This document shows, piece after piece, positions 54,201 through 61,530 of a DNA stretch of 64,000 bases (positions are counted from its first letter, which is position 1; every line of letters starts with the position of its first letter). The notes beneath the pieces were generated by a model that was not told where the DNA came from, did not search any database, and saw nothing but the letters and a program-made list of their open reading frames with translations. This DNA is from Candidatus Abyssobacteria bacterium SURF_5. GTDB taxonomy: Bacteria > Abyssobacteria > SURF-5. The stretch covers positions 1 through 64,000 of the forward strand of contig QZKU01000145.1 of the NCBI GenBank assembly GCA_003598085.1. The letters are read 5' to 3'. Position numbers and translations under genes: made by a program.

Positions 54201-54321
54201 CCCGAACAAAGCCGCGGAAGTGCAGGGCTGGAGCGAGAAACAGACGCTGGCGATAATCGACGCGAAGCTGAGAAGCACCGGCCATTCGCGGCGGCGGGCC
54301 GGCAAGGAGGTAACAACGTGA
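51220..54321 (+). CDS. hdrA: Tandem double HdrA
   Basis: Protein of 1033 residues carrying two HdrA units. Unit one has an FAD site VLVVGAGIAGIKSAL (about 10), FPTDHCGMCRMLP, CNGLGKCIDVCP (about 120) and CTRCGECVKACP (about 167). A linker resembling the HdrA N-terminal domain (VVLCSCKGVKAPEG..., about 465-580) leads into unit two with its own FAD site ALVVGGGVAGMRAAL (about 605). Unit two lacks the FPTxxC cysteine loop. Two C-terminal ferredoxin motifs follow (CARCQICVEICP, CQACGLCAVACP, about 953-1000). HdrA is the bifurcating flavoprotein of HdrABC. SD AGGAGA lies 6 nt before the ATG. Confidence 0.92.
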   Translation: MTEENAVGTVLVVGAGIAGIKSALELAETGYKVILTDNSPSVGGILQKLDHQFPTDHCGMCRMLPLVGREHASQHCMRKSLFHDNIEILPFTEITSVKGDAGAYTVELLRRARHVNTDICNGLGKCIDVCPVEAPDEFNQGLTRRKAIYKPVPHNVPQMLLIDMQACTRCGECVKACPVNAIDLEAQDEASLVEVNAIILAAGATLYDPATDDDAKAYAVSPDVVSSLAFERILSGSGLYDGTIRRPSDGKPAKRIAWIQCVGSRNRRKGRDYCSSICCMFALKEAVLAHEKGGPDTETTIFYMDMRTFGKEFYQYRERAEREYGVRLVRCRVQSVLREADGSLLVRYLDQKTGEFVEDSYDMVVLSTGQAPFEDHRRLAELLGLDRAPSGLLPLLDFEKVKLVKPGIFICGSLMGLTDISEAITSGIAAAGETSKMLLASGIKRLEDEPAPERPVDKQAPLVSVVLCSCKGVKAPEGLDLEPLISTIKKYPGVGEAHLVEALCREEGEQELKEILEQTKCNRLIIGACLPYVYRQRFRKLAQTAGFNPALVEIFDLLSAARHGLPETNGTDWVQLALEEMSALLEKLKLAQALHSHALPIHQTALVVGGGVAGMRAALSLADRGIKTHLVEKSDRLGGHAANGLHYTIDGLDPAGLVSELNRKIEEQRNLTVHLNSEIIGSKGALGRFTTEIRSSDSNQKLEHGAVIIATGGHEAKTTEYAYGQSERVVTQVELEERLTAGELDAATLENVVMIQCVGSREKGAREYCSRICCAAALKNAFKILEKNPAARIYILNRDMMTYGFLEKYYTRARGEGIMFINYELDQKPQVEIVDDKPLVKFTDPVLQMPLEVTADLLALATGIQPPSSNEQLAQSFGLPLTSEGFFQEADSKWRPVEFKKLGVFLAGTAHSPLPLNESLMQAEAAAQKAYAHISRRTIQTARAVSKVHDAICARCQICVEICPYNARAFDPEQNCIVVDSAACQACGLCAVACPNKAAEVQGWSEKQTLAIIDAKLRSTGHSRRRAGKEVTT

Positions 54322-54827
54322 CTGATCTTGCGACAGCGAATAAGGACCTGTGGCGGGACGTCTTCGACAGCGAAGACCTGCGCTATTGCTTCAATTGCAG
54401 CACCTGCATCTCCGGCTGTCCCGCATCCAATGCGAACCCGCCGCTTCTGATCAGGAGCCTTGTTCGCATGGTAATCCTCGGGCTGGAAGACGAATTGCTC
54501 GAGCAGGACACGCCGTGGACCTGTGTCACCTGTTCGCGGTGCGAGGAGTTCTGTCCCATGGATGTGAAACCGTTTGAGCTGTGCCTCGCGGTGCGCCGGT
54601 GGCAAAGCCGCAACGACGAGACGCGCATCCCGCCGTCGATCGTCGAGATTTACAGCCGGGGCTACACGCAGGCGGTGGAACGAAACACTGAACAGAGAAA
54701 ATCACTCGGTTTGCCCGAAAAACTGCCGGTAATCACCGAATATCCGGAACTGCTGGAAAAGTTCCGGCAAATGCTCATGCAAACCAAGGTGATCAGCGAT
54801 AACGCCTATATGTTCGAAGGGGTGTGA
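54318..54827 (+). CDS. hdrC: Heterodisulfide reductase subunit C
   Basis: Protein of 169 residues with two [4Fe-4S] motifs, CFNCSTCISGCP and CVTCSRCEEFCP, the HdrC electron relay between HdrA and HdrB. The start is GTG 54318, overlapping the hdrA stop (GTGA), with AAGGAGG 7 nt upstream inside hdrA. An open frame extends further upstream but only within hdrA. HdrB follows after 1 bp. Confidence 0.93.
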   Translation: MTDLATANKDLWRDVFDSEDLRYCFNCSTCISGCPASNANPPLLIRSLVRMVILGLEDELLEQDTPWTCVTCSRCEEFCPMDVKPFELCLAVRRWQSRNDETRIPPSIVEIYSRGYTQAVERNTEQRKSLGLPEKLPVITEYPELLEKFRQMLMQTKVISDNAYMFEGV

Positions 54828-54828
54828 A

Positions 54829-55707
54829 ATGGAATTCGGACTCTTTCTCGGATGTAATACCCCCGCAATCAGGCCGGACGTCGAGCGCGCAATCCGGCTC
54901 ACCATGCCGAAGCTCGGAGTCGATCTGATAGACCTCGAGGGCTACGTCTGCTGCCCGGCTTTCGGCACGTTTCCCTCAGCCGATGAAGACTCCCACCTGG
55001 CGGTCAGCGGTTGGAATCTCTCGCTCGCCGAGCAGAAGGGGCTCGATCTGCTGGTCGAATGCGGCTCGTGCTACAGCTCATTGCGGATGGGGAGGGAACA
55101 CATCCTCCATGATGAAAAGAAAAGGGCGCGCGTGAACGAACTGCTGCAGCCGGTGGGGAGGACGGTCGAGGGCAAAACGAAGGTGCGCCATATCAGCGAC
55201 GTTCTCTACAACGACGTAGGCCTGGAGAAGATCGCCGCCAGCATCGACAAGAAACTCGAAGGATTGCACGCCGTCGTGCAATACCCCTGCCACACTCTGT
55301 TTCCCAGCGAACACGTGGGTTTTGACAGCCCGCCGGCGCGGCCCCATATCATGCGTGACCTCGTCGAGGCGCTGGGAGCGAAAGTCGACGCCTTCAGCCG
55401 CGAGTACCAATGCTGCGGCGGCGCTGGCGGCTTCCATGGAACTTCTTCCGCTGAAGCGCGCGCTTTTGCGCAAAGCAAATTCGACGCCATTAAAAAAGAG
55501 ACGCAGGCGGATTTTATTGTCGTCTCCTGCATTACCTGCCTCATGTTCCTCGATAATGTTCAAAAAGAGTTGAATGAAGGCAACGGTAAATACAATCTTC
55601 CCGTTTTTGATTACAACCAGATACTGGCGCTCTGCATGGGCTTCGATCCGAAACAGGTGGCTCCCATCTGCAGCGTTCCAAGAGACACAATCATTAGCAG
55701 GCTCTGA
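54829..55707 (+). CDS. hdrB: Heterodisulfide reductase subunit B
   Basis: Protein of 292 residues with the two CCG domains of HdrB. The first has LFLGCNTP...YVCCPAFG...CGSCYSS, the second QYPCHTLF...YQCCGGAGG...SCITCLMF. These cysteines hold the two non-cubane [4Fe-4S] clusters where a disulfide is reduced in methanogens; in bacteria the true acceptor is unknown. Translationally linked to hdrC. Its stop codon TGA lies in the loop of a perfect hairpin (55696-55715). Confidence 0.93.
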   Translation: MEFGLFLGCNTPAIRPDVERAIRLTMPKLGVDLIDLEGYVCCPAFGTFPSADEDSHLAVSGWNLSLAEQKGLDLLVECGSCYSSLRMGREHILHDEKKRARVNELLQPVGRTVEGKTKVRHISDVLYNDVGLEKIAASIDKKLEGLHAVVQYPCHTLFPSEHVGFDSPPARPHIMRDLVEALGAKVDAFSREYQCCGGAGGFHGTSSAEARAFAQSKFDAIKKETQADFIVVSCITCLMFLDNVQKELNEGNGKYNLPVFDYNQILALCMGFDPKQVAPICSVPRDTIISRL

Positions 55708-55715
55708 AGCCTGCT
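55696..55715 (+). other. Hairpin enclosing the hdrB stop codon
   Basis: AGCAGGCT, CTGA, AGCCTGCT: a perfect 8-bp stem with a 4-nt loop that contains the TGA stop. No T-tract follows, so it is not a simple terminator. It may set the ratio between the Hdr genes and the signalling genes downstream, by mRNA processing or translational blocking. Confidence 0.55.
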
Positions 55716-55740
55716 TGAGATTCATGGGAAACGTGATTTT

Positions 55741-57207
55741 ATGGTTGAAAGAGATTTTACGCAGTGGCTTCACGCCGAGCTTTTTGATCGGGTCCCGAGC
55801 AACGTCGCGATAATTAATCGAAAGTATCACATCATCGATGCCAACCAAAACTTCTCCGCCGAGTTCGGTGAGTGGAACGGCAAGTTCTGCTATGAGGTTT
55901 TCAGGGGACGCAAGACTCCGTGCCTCTCCTGCAAGGCGGACTTGACGTTCGCCGACGGCAAGGGGCGCGTGAGCGAAGAGCGGCGCCTGAACCGCAACGG
56001 CAAATATTCCTACTATGTCGTATATTTTGAGCCGATCAAGAACAGCGCGGGCGACATCCTGTACGTGATCGAGATGTCCTCCGATATCACCGAGACGCGC
56101 CTGCTCCAGAGAGAGCACGACATCATCTTTGACCGCGTCCCCTGTTATGTGGCCGTCATCGACAACGACATGACAATCTCCCGCAACAACGAGCTGTTCC
56201 GCAAGACCTTCGGCGAATCCATCGGGAGAAAATGCTATGATATCTATCAGCACCGATCCGAGCCGTGCGAGGATTGCCCCGCCATGCAAACATTCACCGA
56301 CGGTCAGACGCACGTCGCCAGCAAAACGGGTTTGGATAAAACCGGCCAGCCGGTTTATTATCACGTGACCACTGCTCCTCTCTCGCGGGAAGGTCGTGAG
56401 CCTTCGCACGTGATCGAAATGGCCCTGGACATCACCGAGGTAAAGCAACTGGAACGGGAAGTGCTCGAGGCCGAGCGGCTCGCGGCGGTCGGAGAGACAG
56501 TGGCCGGCCTGGCGCATGGCATAAAAAACGTGCTCCAGGGCCTCGAGGGCGGCGTCTACGTGCTGAAGACCGCCATGGAAACCGATGACAAGGACCTCAC
56601 AGGGCAAGGCTGGGACATGCTGGAGGAAAATGTCGACCGCATCAGCGCCTACGTGAAAGACTTCCTGAATTTCGCCAAAGGACACGCGCCGCACGTGGAG
56701 CGGGTCGATCCGGTGCAGGTGGCAAAAGCGGTTTATGACCTCTACAAGGATGTGGCCGACCGGAGCGGCGTAAAGCTGCTGTTCGACCCTCAGGAAGGCA
56801 TCGATCCCGCCAACCTCGACCACGAAGGTATTCACGTGTGCCTCTCGAACCTGATCTCCAACGCCGTCGACGCCTGTGAAATGAGCGACAATCCGCATTG
56901 CGAGGTTCGGCTCTCGGTGTTCGAGCGAAACGGCAGTCTGATCTATGAGGTCGCCGACGACGGCTGCGGAATGGACTACGAAGTCAAAAAAAAGGTGTTT
57001 ACGACCTTCTTTTCCACCAAAGGAACCGCCAGGGGAACGGGTCTGGGATTGCTCGTCACCCGCAGGATCACCCAGCAGCACGGGGGGAAGGTCGTCTTCG
57101 AATCAATCGAGGGTGAAGGCTCCATTTTCCGACTGAAGTTCCCGCGAAATCGGCTGCCCGAATTGTCCCAGCCGCAGCCGGACAACGGGGAAGCCGCTGA
57201 TCAATGA
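55741..57207 (+). CDS. Soluble double-PAS histidine kinase with cysteine signatures
   Basis: Protein of 488 residues without transmembrane segments. PAS1 (about 10-120) and PAS2 (about 130-245) both carry C-x10-C-x2-C (CYEVFRGRKTPCLSC with Cys50, 61, 64; CYDIYQHRSEPCEDC), suited to a redox or metal sensor. The H-box is LAHGIKNVLQGLEGG with His259, where Gly replaces the acidic residue usually following His. HATPase (NLISNAVDAC, DDGCGM, GTGLGLLV) is intact. It lies 34 bp after hdrB and 10 bp before a receiver gene, so sensor and electron-transfer genes are in one operon. Confidence 0.9.
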   Translation: MVERDFTQWLHAELFDRVPSNVAIINRKYHIIDANQNFSAEFGEWNGKFCYEVFRGRKTPCLSCKADLTFADGKGRVSEERRLNRNGKYSYYVVYFEPIKNSAGDILYVIEMSSDITETRLLQREHDIIFDRVPCYVAVIDNDMTISRNNELFRKTFGESIGRKCYDIYQHRSEPCEDCPAMQTFTDGQTHVASKTGLDKTGQPVYYHVTTAPLSREGREPSHVIEMALDITEVKQLEREVLEAERLAAVGETVAGLAHGIKNVLQGLEGGVYVLKTAMETDDKDLTGQGWDMLEENVDRISAYVKDFLNFAKGHAPHVERVDPVQVAKAVYDLYKDVADRSGVKLLFDPQEGIDPANLDHEGIHVCLSNLISNAVDACEMSDNPHCEVRLSVFERNGSLIYEVADDGCGMDYEVKKKVFTTFFSTKGTARGTGLGLLVTRRITQQHGGKVVFESIEGEGSIFRLKFPRNRLPELSQPQPDNGEAADQ

Positions 57208-57217
57208 AAAGGAGGGT

Positions 57218-57781
57218 ATGCCGGTGACGCAACCTTCGGAAAAAACCGTTCTCGTGGTTGATGATGAAAAAAACGTGAGGCTCTTTCTGAAGACCGTTCT
57301 CGAGAAGGCCGGTTTCAGAGTCGAGACCGCCGCCGACGGTCTCGAGGCGCTGGAAAAGGTGAAGGCGAATCCTCCGGATGTGATTTCGCTTGACCTCGTG
57401 ATGCCAAAGAAATCGGGAGCCACATTTCTGCTCGAAATCCGCAAAGACAAGGAACTGCAGAACATCCCGGTAGTCTTGGTCACCGCCCACGCAAAGGATG
57501 CCTTAGGCAAGGAAGATTTTGATACGATCATGTCCGGCGAAACGATCCGAAGCCCGGAGTCGTACCTGACAAAACCGGTCAAGGCCGAAACCTATCTCAA
57601 CAGCATAAAGCGCGCGCTCGACACCAAACACATCAAGACGCTGGTGACCGCCGGAGTCACCGGGTCAACATCAAAGAATATCAAAGATGAAATCAAAGAA
57701 CTGCTCGATGAAGCGGATCCGGCCAAACTGCAAGAGGCGCTTCGCATCCTGAAGGAAAGAAAACAAGGCGAAGAAAAGTAA
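57218..57781 (+). CDS. Response regulator receiver protein
   Basis: Protein of 187 residues: a receiver (VVDDEKN, Asp in ISLDLVMPKKSG, Thr in LVTAH, Lys in LTKPVK) and a short helical charged tail (STSKNIKDEIKELLDEA...ILKERK) with no DNA-binding domain. An insert of about 15 residues (GKEDFDTIMSGETIR) lies before the conserved Lys. GGAGGG is very close to ATG 57218; GTG 57224 two codons later has better spacing. It is probably phosphorylated by the kinase just upstream and acts through protein contact. Confidence 0.9.
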   Translation: MPVTQPSEKTVLVVDDEKNVRLFLKTVLEKAGFRVETAADGLEALEKVKANPPDVISLDLVMPKKSGATFLLEIRKDKELQNIPVVLVTAHAKDALGKEDFDTIMSGETIRSPESYLTKPVKAETYLNSIKRALDTKHIKTLVTAGVTGSTSKNIKDEIKELLDEADPAKLQEALRILKERKQGEEK

Positions 57782-57893
57782 CGGCTTCCTCATCGCGCCG
57801 GCCTCATGTGCTCCGCCCGGCAAAAGCAACACGACCATCGCTTCCCCCGATTCAGCTAACGCGCCCCCCATGGCGCAAGCGCTCGAACCACTC

Positions 57894-59273
57894 TTAAGAT
57901 GGGGGCATACTCTCTGCGGTTTCGCCGTTATTGGCCAGAATGCCGTACTTCGACATTTTCCTCCAGAGCGTAACGCGATGCATGCCGAGCTCGCGGGCTG
58001 ACCTGCTGCAGTTGCCTCCGTTCCGAATCAGCGCCTCTCGAATGATTGCTTCTTCTGAACTGTTCCCATTGAACGAGCCATTATGGCCGTTCTCGACGTT
58101 TTGCACCGCCTCCAGTATCCTCTGAGGGAGGTGCTCTGCCTCTATCACATTCCCCTCGCAAATCACAAACGCGTGCTCGATGGCGTTCTCCAGTTCCCGC
58201 ACGTTTCCCGGGAAATCGTGCTTTCTCAGAAGATTCAATGCTCCATCGGATACCCGGCGGATGTCCTTCTTGCGCTTCCCCCGAAATTTCCTGATGAAGT
58301 GCTCAATGAGAATCGGCAAATCCTCCAGCCGCTCCCGGAGCGGAGGAACCACGATACTGATGACGTTAATACGATAATACAGATCCTCCCGAAACGCGCC
58401 CTGCTCGACCATGTGCTTGATATCCTGATTTGTGGACGTGATTATCCGGGCGTCCGCCTGCAGCATGCGCGTCGATCCCAGGGGTTGGTATTCCCCGTTA
58501 TTCAACACCCTCAGCAGCTTCACCTGCAGCGAAAGCGGCATATCTCCGATCTCATCCAGAAGCAGCGTGCCGCCTTGAGCCAAATAAAACATTCCCGGCT
58601 TGTCCCGCTTCGCATCGGTGAAAGCTCCCCGCGCATACCCGAACAGCTCCGATTCCAGCAACGTCTCCGGCAGCGCGGCGCAGTTGATGCGGATGTACGC
58701 GTTATGTTTGCGCGGACTCATGTTATGAAGCGCCTGCGCCAACAGCTCCTTCCCCGACCCGCTGGGGCCCTGGATCACCACGTTGCATTCCGACTCGGCA
58801 ATGTTGGGCAACAGCTTGAAGATGTGTTGCATCTTCTCATTGCAACTGACGATGTTCTCCAACCCCCGCAGCTTGCTGATCCTGTTCTGCAGGTTCTCGA
58901 TTTCCGAAAGATCGCGAAAAAATTCCACCGCGCCGACACAACGATCGGAACCGTCCCGCAACAGCGTCGTGCTGACACTGACCGGAAGCTTGCGACCATC
59001 CCGCCTGATGATGGTCACGCGTACGTTGCTCGCGGACTTCCCGTTCTCCAGCGTGCTCCGCAACGCGCAGCCTCTCTGACACAGGTCCGTCCTGAATATG
59101 TCAAAACAGTACTTCCCAATGACCTCCTCCCGCGTGAATCCCGATATCCTTTCCGCCGACCGGTTCAGCGATGTGATTCGGCACTCCTTGTCCGTCGTGA
59201 ATACGCCCTCATCGATGCTGTCAAAGATAATCTGCGAAATGCCCTTCTGTTCACGGTCTTCTATTGTTGTCAT
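57894..59273 (-). CDS. Sigma-54-dependent activator (PAS-AAA+-Fis)
   Basis: Enhancer-binding protein of 459 residues. An N-terminal PAS domain (about 12-125) carries Cys56, Cys65 and Cys69. The AAA+ domain follows: Walker A GPSGSGKE (169-176), GAFTDA (216-221) where GAFTGA is usual, Walker B GGTLLLDE (234-241), and the arginine-finger region. The C-terminal Fis-type helix-turn-helix (about 413-452) includes NCSRSARELGMHRVTLWRKM. It has no receiver domain, so the PAS domain probably senses the signal directly. GAGG lies just before the ATG. A sigma-54-type promoter precedes it, and the convergent Hdr operon ends 112 bp away. It is the natural candidate to drive the sigma-54 promoters in this window. 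Confidence 0.95.
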   Translation of the reverse strand: MTTIEDREQKGISQIIFDSIDEGVFTTDKECRITSLNRSAERISGFTREEVIGKYCFDIFRTDLCQRGCALRSTLENGKSASNVRVTIIRRDGRKLPVSVSTTLLRDGSDRCVGAVEFFRDLSEIENLQNRISKLRGLENIVSCNEKMQHIFKLLPNIAESECNVVIQGPSGSGKELLAQALHNMSPRKHNAYIRINCAALPETLLESELFGYARGAFTDAKRDKPGMFYLAQGGTLLLDEIGDMPLSLQVKLLRVLNNGEYQPLGSTRMLQADARIITSTNQDIKHMVEQGAFREDLYYRINVISIVVPPLRERLEDLPILIEHFIRKFRGKRKKDIRRVSDGALNLLRKHDFPGNVRELENAIEHAFVICEGNVIEAEHLPQRILEAVQNVENGHNGSFNGNSSEEAIIREALIRNGGNCSRSARELGMHRVTLWRKMSKYGILANNGETAESMPPS

Positions 59274-59320
59274 TGCTCCTCACCAAAAATATCTCTCCTT
59301 GCCTCTTTCAGAAAGATAAC

Positions 59321-59336
59321 TGCATCGATCGTGCCA
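59321..59336 (-). promoter_or_regulatory. Sigma-54 promoter of the activator gene
   Basis: On the minus strand: TGGCACG, ATCG, ATGCA, with a perfect -24 box and GG-N10-GC spacing. The start site would be near 59310, about 37 nt before the ATG at 59273, suggesting autoregulation. Confidence 0.7.
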
Positions 59337-59349
59337 TGTTGGACCAACA
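59337..59349. promoter_or_regulatory. Palindrome abutting the activator promoter
   Basis: TGTTGG, A, CCAACA: a perfect 13-bp palindrome directly next to the -24 box of the activator promoter. It could be a repressor or autoregulatory site. The remaining stretch to 59644 (about 295 bp) holds small inverted repeats (for example GGAAG-N6-CTTCC near 59508) but no gene I recognise. Confidence 0.4.
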
Positions 59350-59644
59350 ATGGACAGCCTCCTCTAACTCATTCGTAATCAATACGATACGGATGACAAC
59401 AGCACAGCTCAGTAACAAGTCCGCAACCCGCAAATAGTAGAAATGCAATAGTCGGTGTAACACGGCTGTTGCATCCCTGCAGCATTCTGCTCCAGCGGAA
59501 GGCATTGCTTCCCTCCGACCTGCCCGACGGAAACCTTGTTTCGCGGTCGACTTTCAGCGGGAAATCAGAGAGGACGAGAAACGGCAACTGGAGGGTTTGC
59601 ATCCTGCAGAAAAGCACGCAACGGCTGAATATTCGACCACCAGC

Positions 59645-60970
59645 CTACGCGCCGAGCTTGAGGAGATATCTCAACACGAACAGGAACGCAAAAGTATAGA
59701 CGAACGCATTTACTTCCCTGCCGCGCCCGCTCATCAGCTTCAGCAGGGCATAGGCGATGAAGCCGAAGGCGATTCCGTCGGTAATGCTGAAAGTCAGCGG
59801 CATGACGATCAGCGTCAGGAACGCGGGCAGCGACTCGGTGTAGTCCTCCCATTTGATCGATCTCACGCTGGTCATCATCATGCTGCCGACGATAATCAGC
59901 GGGGGAGCTATGACCGGGTAAAGGGGAATGCCTCCATACTCGACCGCGCCTCCAACCATCCGGGTCAGCGGATAAAAGAAAAGGGCGAGCAGGAAGAGGC
60001 CCGCCGTCACCATGTTGGCCAGCCCGGTGCGCGCCCCCGCCGTGACTCCCGCAGCGCTCTCGATATAGCTGGTGACAGTCGACGTGCCGAGCAGCGTTCC
60101 GCTGACCGTTCCGATTGCGTCCGACAACAGCGCCTGCCCCGCCCGCGGCAGTTTCCCATTGACCAGGAAACCGGCCCGTTCGCTGATACCGATAAGGGTG
60201 CCGACCGTGTCGAACAGATCGAGGAAGAAGAACACGAAAATGATCGCCAGCAGATTCGACAGCCCTTGATCCCTGAATAATCCAAGGATATCCAGCTTCA
60301 AAAAGGTCGGCGCAATCGATGGCGGACGTCCGATGATCCCCTGAAATTCTATCAGGTGAAAAATCCATCCGAGCAGGGTGGTCACGAGGATTCCAATCAG
60401 AATGGCGCCGCGCACACGAAGCGCAAGAAGACCCGAGATAACCAGAATCCCGAACAGCGACAACAGGACTGGCGGGCTATGCAGATCGCCCAGCCCCACC
60501 AGTGTCCCTTCCCGCGCCACGACCAGGCCCGACCACTCCATCCCCACCATCGCGATCAGGAGCCCGATTCCGACAGCTATCGCGCTCTTGAGCGACTGCG
60601 GAATCGCCTCCATGATCCGGACGCGGAACTTGACAGTGGATAAGATGATGAACAACGTGCCCGAAATGCAATTCGCGGCGAGCGCTTGCTGCCAGGTGTA
60701 ACCCATGAATTGGCATACGGTGAAGACAAAGAAGAAGTTGTGACCCATTGCCGGCGCGAGCGCGACGGGATAGCCGGCCAGCACCCCCATCAGAAAGGTG
60801 GCCAATGCGCTCGAGAGACAGGTCGCGGCGAGGACGGCTCCGTGGTCCATCCCGCAGATGCTCAGCACCGTCGGTTGAACGAACACGATATAGGACATCG
60901 TCATGAAGGTGGTGGCGCCGCCCACAACTTCCGTCCGAATGTCGGCGCCTCTGAGCTGGAGGTTGAACAT
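59645..60970 (-). CDS. NCS2-family (AzgA-like) purine permease
   Basis: Inner-membrane transporter of 441 residues with about 12-14 transmembrane segments. It resembles the AzgA/GhxP adenine-guanine-hypoxanthine group: an N-terminal DIRTEVVGGATTFMTMSYIVFVQP, ALAPAMGHNFFF, a helix with FFFLDLFDTVGTLIG, and STVTSYIESAAGVTAGARTGLANM. The FDTxGTLIG and SYIES blocks line the substrate site in this family. The gene lies 65 bp downstream of coaD on the same strand. No purine riboswitch is visible in the short gap. Exact base specificity not determined. Confidence 0.92.
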   Translation of the reverse strand: MFNLQLRGADIRTEVVGGATTFMTMSYIVFVQPTVLSICGMDHGAVLAATCLSSALATFLMGVLAGYPVALAPAMGHNFFFVFTVCQFMGYTWQQALAANCISGTLFIILSTVKFRVRIMEAIPQSLKSAIAVGIGLLIAMVGMEWSGLVVAREGTLVGLGDLHSPPVLLSLFGILVISGLLALRVRGAILIGILVTTLLGWIFHLIEFQGIIGRPPSIAPTFLKLDILGLFRDQGLSNLLAIIFVFFFLDLFDTVGTLIGISERAGFLVNGKLPRAGQALLSDAIGTVSGTLLGTSTVTSYIESAAGVTAGARTGLANMVTAGLFLLALFFYPLTRMVGGAVEYGGIPLYPVIAPPLIIVGSMMMTSVRSIKWEDYTESLPAFLTLIVMPLTFSITDGIAFGFIAYALLKLMSGRGREVNAFVYTFAFLFVLRYLLKLGA

Positions 60971-61035
60971 GAGGAGTCTCCTCTGTTCATAAAAGGGAGA
61001 GCGTCACATCAGCGAGCGTAACGGGCGTTGAGGGT

Positions 61036-61530
61036 TTACTGTTCTCGCTGAACGTAGAATTTCTCTTTCAGCCTGCGCTCGACCACCTCGGGAACGAACG
61101 CGCTGATATCTCCGCCGAACTCTATCAGTTCTTTCACCAGGCTCGAGCTGATGAACGAATAGTTTTCATGTGTCATCAAGAAAATCGTCTCAAAGTTGTC
61201 ATTCAATTTCCGATTCGTCAAGGCCATCTGGAATTCGAATTCAAAATCGGAAAATGCGCGCAGGCCCCGCACGACGCAGCACGCACCACATCTGCGCACG
61301 TAATCGACGAGCAGGCCGTCAAACGAATCGACGCGCACCGTCGGATATTCCATGGTCAACTCGCGGATCATCTTCAGCCTTTCCTGAATCGAGAACAAGC
61401 CGGCTTTGCGAATATTATGGGCAACGGCGACAATAAGTTCGTCGAACAGACCCACGGCGCGCTCGATAAGATCGATATGGCCGTAGGTGATAGGGTCAAA
61501 ACTGCCAGGATAGATAGCCGTTCGCTTCAT
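61036..61530 (-). CDS. coaD: Phosphopantetheine adenylyltransferase
   Basis: Protein of 164 residues, normal for CoaD, which transfers AMP from ATP to 4'-phosphopantetheine in coenzyme A synthesis. The nucleotidyltransferase motif GSFDPITYGH (about 8-17) and the ISSSLVKEL segment near the C-terminus are characteristic. Its ATG overlaps the larC stop (ATGA), so it is translationally coupled to larC. Confidence 0.96.
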   Translation of the reverse strand: MKRTAIYPGSFDPITYGHIDLIERAVGLFDELIVAVAHNIRKAGLFSIQERLKMIRELTMEYPTVRVDSFDGLLVDYVRRCGACCVVRGLRAFSDFEFEFQMALTNRKLNDNFETIFLMTHENYSFISSSLVKELIEFGGDISAFVPEVVERRLKEKFYVQREQ

